64,000 nt of DNA from Tetmemena sp. SeJ-2015 (GCA_027382625.1 JAJKFJ010022752.1:1-64000); one strand, 5' to 3'; counted from the stretch's first letter, positions 10,030-21,157 are shown. Numbers and translations are program-made. Notes: generated from the letters alone by a model not told the origin.

Positions 10030-11439
10030 ATGGGAAACAGCACTCAAGGCATGAGCATGTGTTGCAACGATGCAAACGTAAACAAGAATCATGAATTCAT
10101 ACACCCAGAGCAACCCACCCGCAAGCTCAACCAAAAGCAAACCAACAACAACAATTATTAATATGACCTATCCTTGCTTTTATAGAGATCGAGGAGTTAT
10201 TTTAATTATGACTAAAATGATAAGGAAAATTAACAGCCTAATAAAACTAATGCCAGGAATTAGTAAAGATTGATAAGAGAATATGGATATATAAATGAGT
10301 GTTGGTATGGTTTAGTATGAAGGGGAGATGCACATCACAGATAGGAAAGACAACGAACAGCTAGTAAAGCACATTAGAACTACTTCCCTAATCAACAAGA
10401 GTCAGGTTGACTTTCATCGAATTAAAGAGCTAGCATCCATTGTCAACTAAGCACCAAGGCTTCAACTCAAAGTTCTGAGCTCTGGAAAACTTAAAGGCCA
10501 TATTCTCAGGATAATTTCATCAAACTATTCTTCTATTGTTTTAGGATAAATGCGCAAGGACTAGAAGGGAGTGAAAGAAGTGCAAAGGACGGGTTTGTGT
10601 TCATGGGTTCTAAGAAAAGAAACCACACTAAGAATTAGGGAAGCAAGCATCACTAGCAGCAACTCTACTAAGAGCAACCTTCATAGGCTGACATCATCAA
10701 TGACTTCTGTATTCCTTTTCTTATCAGTCTTCTTTCTGTTTATTGAGAATTCCTTCAAAGGACAAAGAAACTGAGAGACGACATAGAGGCCGCCATTTGC
10801 AAATTGAGTACAGCTTAGAGAGGAATCAGTATTAGATTAAGGATCTAGGCATAGGCTTTGGCGCCTTTGTTCGTATAGACTTTCCGCAAGAGCTAAAGGA
10901 AAATCACTTGCTCAACATGGGTGAGTCTTTCATCATAAATTAGCAAATATATATAAACTTTATCATCATAGTAAACTTGATAAACGAAAAACTTGGGTAC
11001 TCTGGTGCTGCAGCTTTGAATAGCAACAACAACACAAATGAGAGTAGCAAACCAAACCCTAATGATCCATTTGCGGCTTCTTCTCATTTGAAATTGCGAC
11101 TGAAGCTATTTGGTGGACCTTCAACAGGGGAGGTTTCTATTTCAAGCCAGATAGCGAGGTCATTAAAATCGGAAGGTCTACTCAATGCGATGTTGTAAAA
11201 TTACATACAATTAAAATAAGGATTTCATTGGACTTGTAATAGAAGATGCAGTTTTATCTAAGTTCCAAGCTCACATTTAGTTCGATTCTAAAAAGTAGAG
11301 CTGGTTTTTGTAGGATGGCTATGAGGATAAAAGGTCTTTGAATGGTACGTGGCTTTATCTTAACGACGATTTCGAAATTTATGATGGGATGGTTTTCAAA
11401 GCAAACTAAACTTTGTTCTAAGCTTAACTCCTTAACTGA
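10030..11439 (+). CDS. FHA-domain protein, probably N-myristoylated
   Basis: Starts MGNSTQGMSMCC, a classical myristoylation/palmitoylation N-terminus. The middle part has LQLKVLSSGKLKGHILRINA and ERNQYQIKDLGIGFGAFVRI. The C-terminal FHA domain reads VIKIGRSTQCDV, AVLSKFQAHIQF, SLNGTWLY and VFKANQTLF, with the GR, S/H and NGT positions expected for phosphothreonine recognition. Four or five IESs interrupt the gene, and an intron starts GTGAGT at about 10920. One base appears to be missing from a T-run near 11139, just before FYFKPDSEV. A membrane-anchored phospho-reader role is inferred. Ends TGA 11437-11439. Confidence 0.8.
10160..10279. other. Possible IES, 120 bp, repeat AATATG
   Basis: AATATG at 10160-10165 and 10280-10285. 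The interval is AT-rich, but it is a multiple of three and contains no in-frame TGA, so it could also be coding. Weaker than the other junctions. Confidence 0.4.
10306..10315. other. Very short IES, 10 bp, pointer TATG
   Basis: TATG at 10306-10309 and 10316-10319. Removal converts a frame that ends in TGA into NECWYEGEMHITDRKDNEQL, continuous with the downstream coding frame. Confidence 0.65.
10508..10542. other. IES, 35 bp, pointer AGGATAA
   Basis: AGGATAA at 10508-10514 and 10543-10549. Excision joins GHILRINAQGLEGSERSAKD in one frame; the unexcised sequence shifts frame. Confidence 0.9.
10711..10748. other. IES, 38 bp, pointer ATTCCTT
   Basis: ATTCCTT at 10711-10717 and 10749-10755. Excision removes an in-frame TGA and joins NDFCIPSKDKETERRHRGRH. 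Confidence 0.9.
11189..11220. other. Short interruption of the FHA core: IES (pointer GAT) or 26-nt intron
   Basis: GAT at 11189-11191 and 11221-11223. Alternatively 11195-11220 reads GTAAAA...AAG as a tiny intron. Either removal restores GRSTQCD(V)DFIGLVIEDAVLS. Confidence 0.75.
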
Positions 11440-11648
11440 CCTATAAATGCGCTCTGAATGAATATAAATCGCGTAGAATGTAAATTTAAATTAGCTATCA
11501 AAATTTGGTTCGAAATAAGTTTAAAGCCTGGGTAAAACTAAGTTTATGATTATTAAGAAATAGATAGATAGATTATTTGCCGTAATGAGTATCTTGGCAG
11601 AAAACTTTAAACGACGTTCATTTATCGAGGTGTCTATATATTTGATTG

Positions 11649-13261
11649 TCAGTTTGACTGAGTTTTGGTTGAGAATTCAATTTCAGGAGGAGTGTATTTT
11701 AAGTTATCTCTCTTAGGATTTACTATTGCTTCTCCCTTATCAGAGAGTTCGATATCATAAGTTATCCAGTTGGTGCGCCTCAAGTCGTGAACCATTCTTT
11801 TTATTCCATTAGAGTCGAAGGTTTCGTTATTAAATCCTGCCTTGGCCAAAAAGTTCAACACGACCTTTGATTATCCATGATAGATGTCTACGCAGTCAGT
11901 CCTAGGCCTCCACCTAGCGAGAAGATAAAGTTCAAGAGGGATAAGTACTGCCATATCGCACTGATTCAAGTGGCCTGCATTCTTGTAGATGATGTTCTCC
12001 TTCAGAGGGTTTGAGCTATTTTCAAAAAGGTTCTGAGTACACTTCCAGTTATCGAATTTGCAAGCTGGGTGGAAAGCTTCAGTAGACACTGTGAAAAAGG
12101 GAACCTTAAGTTTGAATTGCCCAGCCAAAATTTCTTTGTGATAGGAGAAGGTCCAGGGATCTAAGCAGAAGAGCAGCTTTACTCTAGGGTCTTTGATAGT
12201 CACTGAGATTGCTGTTATGGCTCCAAATGAATGACCACTCATGATTAGTTGGTCAAAAGCCAACTTAACTTTGGAGTTAAAATGCAGAGTGTTGAATAAC
12301 CAGTTCTTCCTAATTTTCTATCTCATTAACTAAGGCTTCTATATCTCTTTCTCTTTGTGTAATCTGTGCTCTGCGTAGCTCATAATCGTAAGCCAGATGC
12401 TTTGAATCATAGTAGATCAATAAATGAAGTATGGAGAATAATTTAAAATTTGATCTCTTATCCATTTTGATCTTTGACATAAGATGAAGTTCCATCCTTG
12501 AAGTCCAAAATGAATACCATATAACCATGTGAAGCGAGGTCTTTGCAAGTTCCACTATGCATAGTTCTGTTTGAACTGAGACCATGACAGTAAACTAAGG
12601 GTATAATGGGCTTATCTAAGAAATCTGGGTGTATTTCTGCATTCATAGCTACGTCTAGCTGCCCCTTTCCTTAAGTGTAAATTAAATTCAAACACTTTAT
12701 CCACCCTCTGTCTTTTCAATTATAAGTGTCTTAATACATTCACGCTAATGTGCTTGTCTTATCCGTATTCACCACTTGCCTTAGCGAGTCCAAGTAAGGT
12801 CTTGTCACCATCTCTGAGCCAAGAAACATTATGACGTCCAATCATGCGGCTGTGCGTCTCCTTGGAAATTGGGTAGTAGACTGAAACCATGCTCCCAAGC
12901 TCCTTGCTTTTGAATTCCTTGTATCCAACTTGATATCGGCCAAACATCTTCATGCGGTTGAAGTTCACCTCTCCGAAAACTACTAGCAAGAAGATTGAGA
13001 AACAATGTAGGACGAGGCAAACGATGTCCACTGCAGGTAAGTAAAGCCAGAACTCCATGTAGCGAAGAAAAAGATGGAGTGGATAATTAGCCCAAGCATA
13101 CTAGGGAACTGATGCAAGCGCAGTCCTTCAAAGTAGGCTCCGAGAATGAAAGAGATTATTAGAGCTCCAAAAAGGATGAATTAGGAGTAATGGTGCTGAG
13201 ATAGCACATTAGCATAGTAACCAAGGCCAATAAGGTATTGCAGCCTTTCGCAAAGTCTCAT
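11649..13261 (-). CDS. PAF-acetylhydrolase-like alpha/beta hydrolase with N-terminal membrane segments
   Basis: Starts MRLCERLQYLIGLGYYAN (13261) with two or three predicted membrane helices (FILFGALIISFILGAYF, LYLPAVDIVCLVLHCFSIFL). The catalytic part follows: YYPIS, IPLVYCHGLSSN (oxyanion-type HG), VFILDFKDGTSS (a DHxDGT-like position), nucleophile elbow MSGHSFGA and catalytic-His region NAGHLNQCD. It ends at TGA 11649-11651. This is the order of platelet-activating-factor acetylhydrolase/PLA2G7-type enzymes, which hydrolyse short-chain or oxidised phospholipids. A 37-bp IES (12419-12455) is clear. Further frame slips near 12313 (probably an 8-bp AT-pointer insert), 12665 and 13080 mark additional unresolved junctions. 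Confidence 0.85.
12419..12455. other. IES, 37 bp, pointer GATC
   Basis: GATC at 12415-12418 and 12452-12455. On the minus strand excision gives KDQNGQEIYYDSKHLAYDYE in one frame. Confidence 0.9.
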
Positions 13262-13406
13262 GAAGAAGTTTTAGTTCAGTATTGAGTTAATATAAGGAAT
13301 ATCAATTTTCTTTTAAATTAGTCAAGCTTTGAATCGAGCATTCCAAATATGAAAGTGTCTTTCTCAATGCTAATTATCTTTTTATTTTATAATTATAGAT
13401 CTGAGA

Positions 13407-15666
13407 ATGGAAAGAGAAGCGATTTTAGTTGTTGATAGTTAAGCCGGGACAAGATTAGAATGCAAATTAGAAGAGTTCCCTTCTATAGCCAAAGTTAATG
13501 GAGACATAAATAACTCCCTCTCAATCCAACTTAACGACACCTATTCTAGCGAGGAAGATAGATTTTAAAAGTGCAATAGAAGACTACATCTCTAACGTGA
13601 AGCCAGGAGCAAAAGGCAAAGCTCCCTTCGATTTTATATTTGACAAGAACAACTCTTCTACTGCCATTAAATCCGGGGCTGAAGGTGGTTAGACTAATAG
13701 ATTTGGTGTAGTTGAGGGTCTGGCTAATTTCAATGGAACTAACACACCTTCAAACGATCTTGATCAGTTTAAATTTAAAAAAGTATAAATACATATCTTG
13801 ATGACGATCAAAGAAGAAAGACTTATTAGATATTTTGCTATGTATTATATTTTACATAAGCCAACCGCTTGGTAATAACTGTTTAAGAATATCCTGCAGA
13901 GGAAGACTTTAGATCCGTTGCTTCAACAGCCTGACATCATAGATGCAGTCAAGAAGTAGCCTCCCTCCAATGAAAACTAGGATAATAATTTGCTAGGGAA
14001 TCTATCCAATAGAGGATAGAGTGCGCGCTATTTAGGAAAACATAAGCTGAGCTAGCAGGGCAGTTCTTCCTTCCTTTTAAAAGGAAGAGCAACTTCTCGG
14101 GAAAACAACTATGAGAAACCAACCCTCAGGTCAGCCTTAAGAAGTGGATTGATCAGCACCGAGACACTTGGAGCCAAGACATCTCGCAACATCACCAATC
14201 TTTCTCAAATACTTAATCGTGTTTTTAAAATCCAGTTGCATCTTAAATCCTAAGTAACCCTTAAGCATCTTCAACAAGGAACAGAGGCTTAGGACCTGCC
14301 AATCCATTTAATTATACTGGACTTAATGCAAGCATTGTTATACTTATTCAAGATTTTGAGTAAACATGTTCAACTTCTCTAACTCAAACCTAGTTGGATC
14401 GATGAAAGACCTGCAGTCTAGAGAAATGGAGGACATTTACATGGACTACTGCTACACCAAAAAGAAGAGGGCAGTCTTTCAGGATCAGTTGAAGAGACTG
14501 GCAAGCACTGATAAAGCCTACAGATAGACTCTCCTCCAACTCACCACCTAAGAATCAGACAGGAATAAGAAAGCTTTTTGAAATTAGAATTTTGTGTTCC
14601 TACTGTTGATAAAGCTGTGAAGTAGTTCCCTCAAATAAATAAGTCATTAGTACGCTCTGGCTCAGAGAAAGTTTAGCTGGTCACTCAGACTTTAGGGGAA
14701 GGCTAAGGATTCAGCAAGTAGTATTTGAAGGAGAATTTAGGCAATTAGAATTTCAAGACTGTCATTTTGCAAAAAGTAGAAGAGGAAGGAAGACACCTCA
14801 AGTACGATTTTGAGTTAGACTAGATCAAGTTGAGGCCGCACAAGATCCCTCAATCTTATTATTCTATATACATTATGTGTCTATTCAATGTCTGAATGGT
14901 AAGGAAGAGAAGTTTAAGAAGTCTTGGAGTGTGAGGCAGCTCAGAGGAGGTAACTTCATTCACAACCCTAACAGCAACTTCTACCAGCAAATCAAAGAGA
15001 AGGTCAGAGAGTAAAGCAAAAGAAGGAAGTAGCGCCAGGATGCTAGTACTTTGAGCGATAGAGACTCTATTATTTTCAATGAAGGAGAATAAACCGATCC
15101 GAAGAAGTTTAATAAAGAAGGAGAGACAGCAGAAGAAGGAGAGTAAATTATTGTGCTATGGATTTAATTTTCTACTTGAGTTTGCGTACCAAGGATCAGT
15201 GTAAAATCTAGATGAGAACAAGAACAGGAGGCAGTCCCAGAACAACAAGCTCTCACCTAAGCAAAGGATAAGTGCGTTGGTTGTGCCTCAGTAGTAGTTA
15301 GATGACCTGAGTTAATTACAGTTAGGTTAAAAACAGAAATCCACCAGCTCCTCTAACTAAATCCCACTCTTTAAGCCATCCACAGTTAGATTCAATCTAG
15401 AGTTTGATGAATAAAATATCCTGGATAGATCCAAGCAGGAGAGACTGAAGACTATGGAACGCACAAGGAAGACTTTTGAGGAGAACTATCTTAGCAACGT
15501 GCTCAAGAAGGTAAATGAGACACTCTTTGTCTTCAAGCAAGTTTCAACTCCACTTCTGCCGGGCTAGAAGACTGGCAGCGAGCGTTCACCCTCACCGAAA
15601 AGATAATAGTCACAACCCTAATCTGCTCTTGTAGAAATGGTTTCTGATAAAGCAGTAGAGAATTGA
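13407..15666 (+). CDS. Unidentified Q/K/S-rich protein, ~640 residues, multi-MDS
   Basis: Starts MEREAILVVDSQAGTRLECK. Later blocks include DYISNVKPGAKGKAPFDFIF, a Gln/Ser/Arg-rich central part, MFNFSNSNLVGSMKDLQSRE with a helical KKKRAVFQDQLKR, SWSVRQLRGGNFIHNPNSNF, and a C-terminal coiled coil ending VEMVSDKAVEN with TGA at 15664-15666. At least three IESs (14576, 14878, 15141) are supported by frame restoration. A 4-bp slip near 13560 and junctions near 13790 and 14330 are unresolved. I recognise no family. The polar, repetitive make-up suggests a structural or scaffold protein. Confidence 0.6.
14576..14589. other. Very short IES, 14 bp, pointer TTTTG
   Basis: TTTTG at 14576-14580 and 14590-14594. 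Removal eliminates an in-frame TGA and gives NKKAFCVPTVDKAVKQFPQI. Confidence 0.85.
14878..14888. other. Very short IES, 11 bp, pointer TGTCT
   Basis: TGTCT at 14878-14882 and 14889-14893. Removal turns ...CLFNV-TGA into IMCLNGKEEKFKKSWSVRQL. Confidence 0.85.
15141..15177. other. IES, 37 bp, pointer GAGT
   Basis: GAGT at 15141-15144 and 15178-15181. Removal joins EEGEFAYQGSVQNLDENKNR and removes a TGA. Confidence 0.9.
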
Positions 15667-15803
15667 ACATATATAAGTGAGTGATAAGATATTTGAATTA
15701 GCTTACAGAAGCTATTCTTTAGAGAAGATGTTCTATGAGCTTTATAAAAATTTTGGTAAGAAGAAACAAGTAAATTAATATAGTTGTAAACAGGAATTAA
15801 TTC

Positions 15804-16676
15804 ATGAGCACTCAGCAGCCCATATAACCGACAGAGTTCAACGCTATCGCTCCAAGAACCAGAGAGGAAAGAGTAAGTTACAACTAACAGAGGTTTCAAG
15901 GAATTTCTTGAAAGTTTGAATGAATTAAAGAAGGATTGAGAGATTTATTTACATATAGGCAGCAATGAAAGACAAGGAAAAGATTGAGATCACTCGTTTG
16001 AAGAACCGAGTCGGAGGCTTCCAAAAATATGTAGACCAAGCCAATCTCAACAACCCAGATCCCATCTCCACACACTATGTGAATGGTAAGTATAACAATC
16101 TCCAATCAAGAACCAGTTTCATGAAAACTACTAGCATTACTTTAACTTATTCATTTTATAGAGGCTGATAGATTTGACAAGGACTTTGCTGTGATTGACA
16201 AGAAGGTGAGAGAGGAAAATTACGATGTGAAGTTCTCCAAACTCAACAACCTCAGACAAGAACGCTTCTAAAGAGAGCAGACTCGCTGGGACTGGATGGA
16301 GTAGAAAGATAAGTTCCAAAAAGATCGTATAACTTTCAAGGCTGAGGTCTACCAAGCTGGAAAGAAGAACATGGGAGGGGCTGCTTACAACATCATTAAC
16401 ATGGACTACGACCGTAACAAGGAGGGCAATAAGTTAATGCAAGTTGATCAAGACTCAAAGGTGAGAGCTATCATGCGCAGCAAGAACCTTGAGCACAAGA
16501 TGAACTCAGGGTTTAATATCCTCACAGGCGAAGGAAGGTAGTTCATTCAAGTGCCTCACCATGAGAAGTACAACCCCATCAAATCAGCTGGCAGTCAGAT
16601 ATTCAACAGTGGCGCTGTGCCCAGGTCTTAAGCCAGCTAAATGGGAGGAATCCTTCCCGGTCCAGGCAACTTTTGA
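15804..16676 (+). CDS. Conserved-looking coiled-coil protein of unknown function
   Basis: Starts MSTQQPIQPTEFNAIAPRTR, then a long basic coiled coil (ITRLKNRVGGFQKYVDQANL and RQERFQREQTRWDWMEQKDK). A distinctive C-terminal block follows with AAYNIINMDYDRNKEGNKLM, AIMRSKNLEHKMNSGFNILT and a Pro/Gly end, LPGPGNF. Introns start GTAAGT at about 15871 and GTAAGT at about 16085. Ends TGA 16674-16676. The pattern (helical array plus an RSKNL..N..TG segment) suggests an axonemal or cytoskeletal protein, but this is inference; no named family is recognised. Confidence 0.7.
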
Positions 16677-16961
16677 ATCAAATAGTGCAATATAGTGATT
16701 AAGATGGTACCGTTCTGCCTAAGAGAGAGAGACTATTTATTTAAAGATAAATTGATTCACTCTTTAGAATAAAGTACTATAAACACTGAAAAGAAAGAAA
16801 GTTAATACTTTGAAGCAGAAATAAAATATACAGATGATCTATCATCTATCTATCTTTAGGGTTATTTAAGCTATTACTGAGGGATAGTTAGTTACTTAAC
16901 TTCTCCTCTTTTAAGTCTATACAGTTAACTTTCATATATCTTCTATTGGGTGGTTGTATTT

Positions 16962-18051
16962 TCATCTTAGTTAAGTCATGAATAAGTTCTGTGCTGCACC
17001 ATGCGCCATTTTCATTCCTGCCTTGCCAGCTGGGAAAGTGTTGCAGAAGAACAAAATCACTGCGTTCAACTATGGCAAAAATAATTAGAAATTATTGATA
17101 GAGGGGAAGGAAGTCAAAGAGTAATTTAAAGTGAATTTACCTGAATGAAGCAGAAAATTAGTGACCAGAGGTAGCTGCCCTTGATTATTGAGAAGTAAAG
17201 ACTGAAGACTATGCTCGCTATAAGAGTCACGCTTGCTAGAATGTTCTTGCTCTGAGACATTTTGGAAATGTAGTTACTGGGCCCGTTCAAAAAGGCGAGT
17301 CCTGACAGAGAAGCCATCATAGCTAGAGTGAAGAAGAGAGTGAAAATTTGGGGAGCTAAGATCAGAGAGGGAATGTTCAATAGAGATACAGTCATTAGGA
17401 AAGCTCCAATCAGTCATCATATTTCTGATTCATGAGGATTATCTATTTATTTTAATGAATGGCAAAGCAGATAAATGCTTTTGGGGTGTCTCTCTTTGCC
17501 CACTTCGAGTTATTATTCAATGAAGAGGTACTCGATATAAGTTTGAAGTATTGGTTATTGGACTGGCTATCCTTTTCCGAACTCTTGAATACTTTAGACT
17601 TTAAATTTTCAATTCCCCTCTTGAATGCTCCTTGAGTTTATTGCTGAGCTTCTTGCGCGAATATGTTGTTAATCTTTGTCTTGATTTGACTTCCTTTAGC
17701 ATTAATTTATGTGGAGTAATTGGAGAGACTGACTGAAAATTAACTTCCGCTACTAGCTCCACCTATGCTATTTGTGCCTGTGGATTGACTCTCAAGGTCT
17801 GACTCCTTCTCCAGTCCACCAAAAAAGCCTTTTGCGGTATCAATTGGTGCTTGACTCTTTGCTTATTTAAACTCCAAATCATAATAAATATAGAATATAT
17901 ATTAGTTAAGGGATTTACTTGAGGAGGACTTTTTATTCTTTGATTTAGTCTGTTGGAAACTATTTTTTGATTTCTTGTCTGCCTGGCGTTGACTCTTCGT
18001 CTCCATGACATAAGCATCTGCAAACGCATTATAGATGTCGTCGTCGTTCAT
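16962..18051 (-). CDS. SFT2/Got1-type vesicle-transport membrane protein with long N-terminal tail
   Basis: The minus-strand product starts MNDDDIYNAFADAYVMETKS and has a ~170-residue Ser/Gln/Lys-rich cytosolic tail. The SFT2 domain follows: AFICFAIGAFLMTVSLLNIP, FTLFFTLAMMASLSGLAFLNGP, NILASVTLIASIVFSLYFSI, YLWSLIFCFIQ and LNAVILFFCNTFP, four membrane helices with the conserved FLNGP loop. Ends TGA 16962-16964. SFT2 proteins act in endosome-to-Golgi vesicle fusion. Introns lie at about 17070-17140 and 17880-17925, and one 50-bp IES lies at the first membrane helix. The long N-terminal tail is unusual compared with typical ~200-residue SFT2 proteins. Confidence 0.8.
17411..17460. other. IES, 50 bp, pointer AAT (ATT on coding strand)
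   Basis: AAT at 17408-17410 and 17458-17460. Excision removes an in-frame TGA and joins KAFICFA to IGAFLMTVSLLNIPSL within the first membrane helix. Confidence 0.85.
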
Positions 18052-18369
18052 TTCTTATTAATCTCTTCTATTAAATTATAGCACTCCCATGCTTTCTCAC
18101 CATAAATATTCTCACCCTACTCTATATCTGCATATGCTACATTCACTCTATACTTCTAGAAAAATAGAGTTAATTTAAATTTATCAAAAAGAAAAGCCAA
18201 GCAACCACAAACGCAACTGCTACTGCTGATCTTTTAACTTCACCAGCAGCAAATTACATAATCATTATATTCACCTCTAAACTTCAATGGCTGCCGACTC
18301 TTCTGATCATTGTCTATTTATTTATGTTTGAAATTCTGTTGTATTTATAACAGGCGCTTAAGCCTTTTC

Positions 18370-18853
18370 TCAAGCGAAGGTCTTCTTAGTCATGATGTTG
18401 AAGAAGTCGTCCAGGGTCACTGCTCCGTCGCCGTTCGAGTCAGCACGGTCGATCATCTCCTGCAGCTCCTCGTCGGTCATGGTCTCGCCCAACTCGCGAG
18501 CCACTCTGCGCAGGTTTCTCAAGGTGATGGTGCCAGTGTTGTCGTCGTCGAAGAGGCGGAAGACCTTGGAGATGTCCTCGCGGGTGTCCTTGTCGCTCAT
18601 GCGGGCAGTCATCATATCCAGGAACTCCTCGAAGTCGATGGTGCCGCTCTTGTTCTTGTCCAAATCGCTGATCATTTGGAAGATGGTCTGGTTCTTGGCC
18701 TCAAAGCCAAGAGACTGCATGGCAGCCTTGAGTTCCTTGGGGTCGATGGAGCCGCTGCCGTCGGTGTCGAAGAGGTCGAAGGCTTCCTTGATTTCCTCGA
18801 TTTCGTCCTCAGTGAGGGGGGTGATTTTAGGTTAATTTCCTTTATGGAGCCAT
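18370..18853 (-). CDS. Centrin
   Basis: ~160 residues with four EF-hands: [20 protein letters not shown] (loop [12 protein letters not shown]), [24 protein letters not shown] and [12 protein letters not shown], ending MTKKTFA then TGA. This is the canonical length and order of centrin, the calcium-binding protein of basal bodies. GC content and codon use are much higher than in the neighbours, as expected for a highly expressed gene. The start MAPQRKLTQ is one base out of phase with ITPLTE at a run of four A, most likely a homopolymer miscall. No IES was found. Confidence 0.95.
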
Positions 18854-18859
18854 TTTAAA

Positions 18860-19160
18860 AATAAGAATGGTTTATGTGCTGCGGTGTATTTGAGGATATT
18901 AGTTTTGAAATATTGTTTATAAATTGAGAATTCAAATTTCTTAGATTTAAATTCATCACCTTATCAAAGTATATGCACTTCTGTATAATTTTTTGGGGGA
19001 AAATATAATTTTTTAAATTTCTTTAAAAATTCTGATAAAACAAACAAAGTTAAATCTCATTTCTCAAATGCATTGTAGATTTGATTTAAAAATGTTGCTG
19101 ATATTGAAAGCGAACATTAATTTTGAATTGATTGTATTATAAAATAAAGTGTATAATATA
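18860..19160. other. AT-rich divergent intergenic region
   Basis: About 300 bp between the start of centrin (minus) and the next gene (plus). No coding frame seen; it presumably holds both promoters. Confidence 0.4.
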
Positions 19161-19162
19161 AA

Positions 19163-20455
19163 ATGTAAGCCATTAAAACCCACCGCTCTAAACTATTCAG
19201 ACTACTTGCTTCTAGCTCTCAGAAGCAGCACAATCATATTAACAAGTTCCAATCCCTCCAACAAACTCTTCTGTTTAATAACGCCATGAGAAATTTCTCT
19301 ACCAGTTTCCCAAGGCTAGCCCACTCTCAACCAGCAAATGAGTTCTAAAAATACGTGCGTAGATTTATTTTTTAAAGAGTTCAAGTTCCCAGCAATAAGA
19401 AGAGCAAGATAGCAATATTTCGCAGGAGGAACTTATTAATCAACATTCATCATCATTCTAATGATATATTATTATGAACTCGATAAGAGAATGGAAGAAT
19501 TTGATGCAGCTCAGGCTGAAAAGCGTCCCAAGAAACTTTCGATTGAACACATTTGCAATGGAGCTCTACCTCTCGACAGAGCTGGCACTCATCTCCTCCC
19601 CAAGCTTGATACCAAGCCTCTTTGCGAAGGCTTCCTATAGGAGAAGAAAATCGAAGAGGAGATTCTTAAGGAGCACCTCCAAGAAATGTTTGTCCACCTG
19701 CTTGAGTCCTTCGCTAACAAGGATTACGAAACAGTGTTAAATCATCTTAGTTAGTTAATTATCATAAAGTGGAGAAGCTGACTGAAAAGCGTTTTTTCTA
19801 AAAACTAGAGAGCAACCAAGCTGTGCTCGACAAGTTCAACATTTCCTTCGACTTGAATAAGATGGAGGGCAACGATTCCTACATCGTGGAGACATTGTTT
19901 ATCAAGGGAGTGAGCCACGATCGCTCAAAGAACGATACCAACATTGACTATGTCTATGTGGACAATCATGAGAAGCAAGGACTCCGCATCTACACTCACA
20001 AGTACCACTTCGGTTATGTGCCACTTTACTTGCAAGAGCACAACGATGAAGAGCTCAACAAGATAAAGGAGGAATCAGAGAAGCCAGATATCACAAGTCT
20101 TGAAGTCGCTCAGCTGCAAGATAGGACTAAGGACATTTTCTACGCCATGCGCAAGAAAATGCTAGAGAGATCCCAAAGCGTGGTATTCAGGGTGACTCTG
20201 CAAATTACTGGCTTGAACAAGGCACTCTCTTCCGCAAACGGGGAGCTATACAGCTCAGATTATAGTGGAAACCATATTGTGGTTTTCGAGAACCAACTGA
20301 ATACTCCCTCTACTCTGAACTTGATAGACCATTCTTTCGGCGAATACATAAAGATGCGCAAGCTTAACTTCAAGAACTGGAAGATTGTGGACATCGATCA
20401 CTCACACACATATTTATGGATAACCTATAAGTGTGATGAAGCACTTATTTAATGA
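19163..20455 (+). CDS. Putative mitochondrial protein, possibly Tim44/mL45-like
   Basis: Starts MQAIKTHRSKLFRLLASSSQ with a downstream NNAMRNFSTSFPRLA, a typical mitochondrial presequence. Then ELDKRMEEFDAAQAEKRPKK, a helical LQEMFVHLLESFANKDYETV, and a C-terminal alpha+beta domain (SFDLNKMEGNDSYIVETLFI, SVVFRVTLQITGLNKALS, KNWKIVDIDH), ending DEALIQ with TGA 20453-20455. The layout of helix followed by curved sheet recalls the Tim44/mL45 fold. I cannot confirm this from motifs. One 20-bp IES (19741) is clear, and a junction near 19470 is unresolved. Confidence 0.55.
19741..19760. other. IES, 20 bp, pointer ATCAT
   Basis: ATCAT at 19741-19745 and 19761-19765. Removal gives YETVLNHKVEKLTEKRFFQK in one frame. 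Confidence 0.9.
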
Positions 20456-20489
20456 TTTTAAGTGTAATTGAGTGAGTATTTTTGACTAC

Positions 20490-20935
20490 ATGAAGGGAAA
20501 CAGCTTTTTCTCTTAGATGTTGTCTGCAAGAAAATTTGCAGAGAAGCTAGATAAGTACTTAGGACCCTCTGAAGGCAGAGTCAACAATTTGAAAAATGTG
20601 GAAGCGAGAAAGGCAGCTGAGACTGATTTGGAGAACTGGCTGAAATTCATCAGTTTGAAGGAGCCCAGGTCAAACAGAGGCATTGACGATTTCCTCTCCA
20701 AAGAGGAGAAGGAGGAAGCCAGAAAGCTCCTAGACCAGCAGGATCTTGAAAAAGTCCAACAAGAAGCTATTATAGCTTTAGAGTGCACTTTAATGGAGAA
20801 TTCGTATTTTAGATGAGTAATATTAGGCAGAAGACTGAGAAATAGCAGGCACAGCAATAGCAGCAAGGGGCCAAGAAGGAAAAGGAAGGCAAAAAGAAAT
20901 AACAGCAAGCGGCAGATGTGCCAGAAGCTAAGTGA
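20490..20935 (+). CDS. Small charged helical protein of unknown function
   Basis: Starts MKGNSFFSQMLSARKFAEKL, then GRVNNLKNVEARKAAETDLE and LSKEEKEEARKLLDQQDLEK. After a 53-bp IES it continues EAIRQKTEKQQAQQQQQGAK, with a lysine/glutamine-rich tail ending ADVPEAK and TGA 20933-20935. About 130 residues and almost entirely helical. No family recognised. Confidence 0.65.
20768..20820. other. IES, 53 bp, pointer TATTA
   Basis: TATTA at 20768-20772 and 20821-20825. Removal bypasses a TGA and joins QQEAIRQKTEKQQAQ. Confidence 0.9.
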
Positions 20936-21157
20936 AGCGCTATCGATTTAAGAGAGCATTACTTTAATTTAAACTTTGTTCTTTCTGCTAGTGGAATTCT
21001 AAATGTACCAAGCACAGAGAGAGAATATTTAGTATTAAGATAATTAGAAATGGAATAAATTTGATTTAAAACTCAAGCTACTATCAAGTGATAACTAATC
21101 ACGCAAAGCTTTGACCTCTACAACAATCCTATTTTAAAGCAAAAAACTTACCTAGAC

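Noticed and set aside
18310..18858. 182-codon plus-strand frame antisense to centrin
   Set aside because: Shadow of the GC-rich centrin gene; the opposite strand is an unambiguous four-EF-hand protein.
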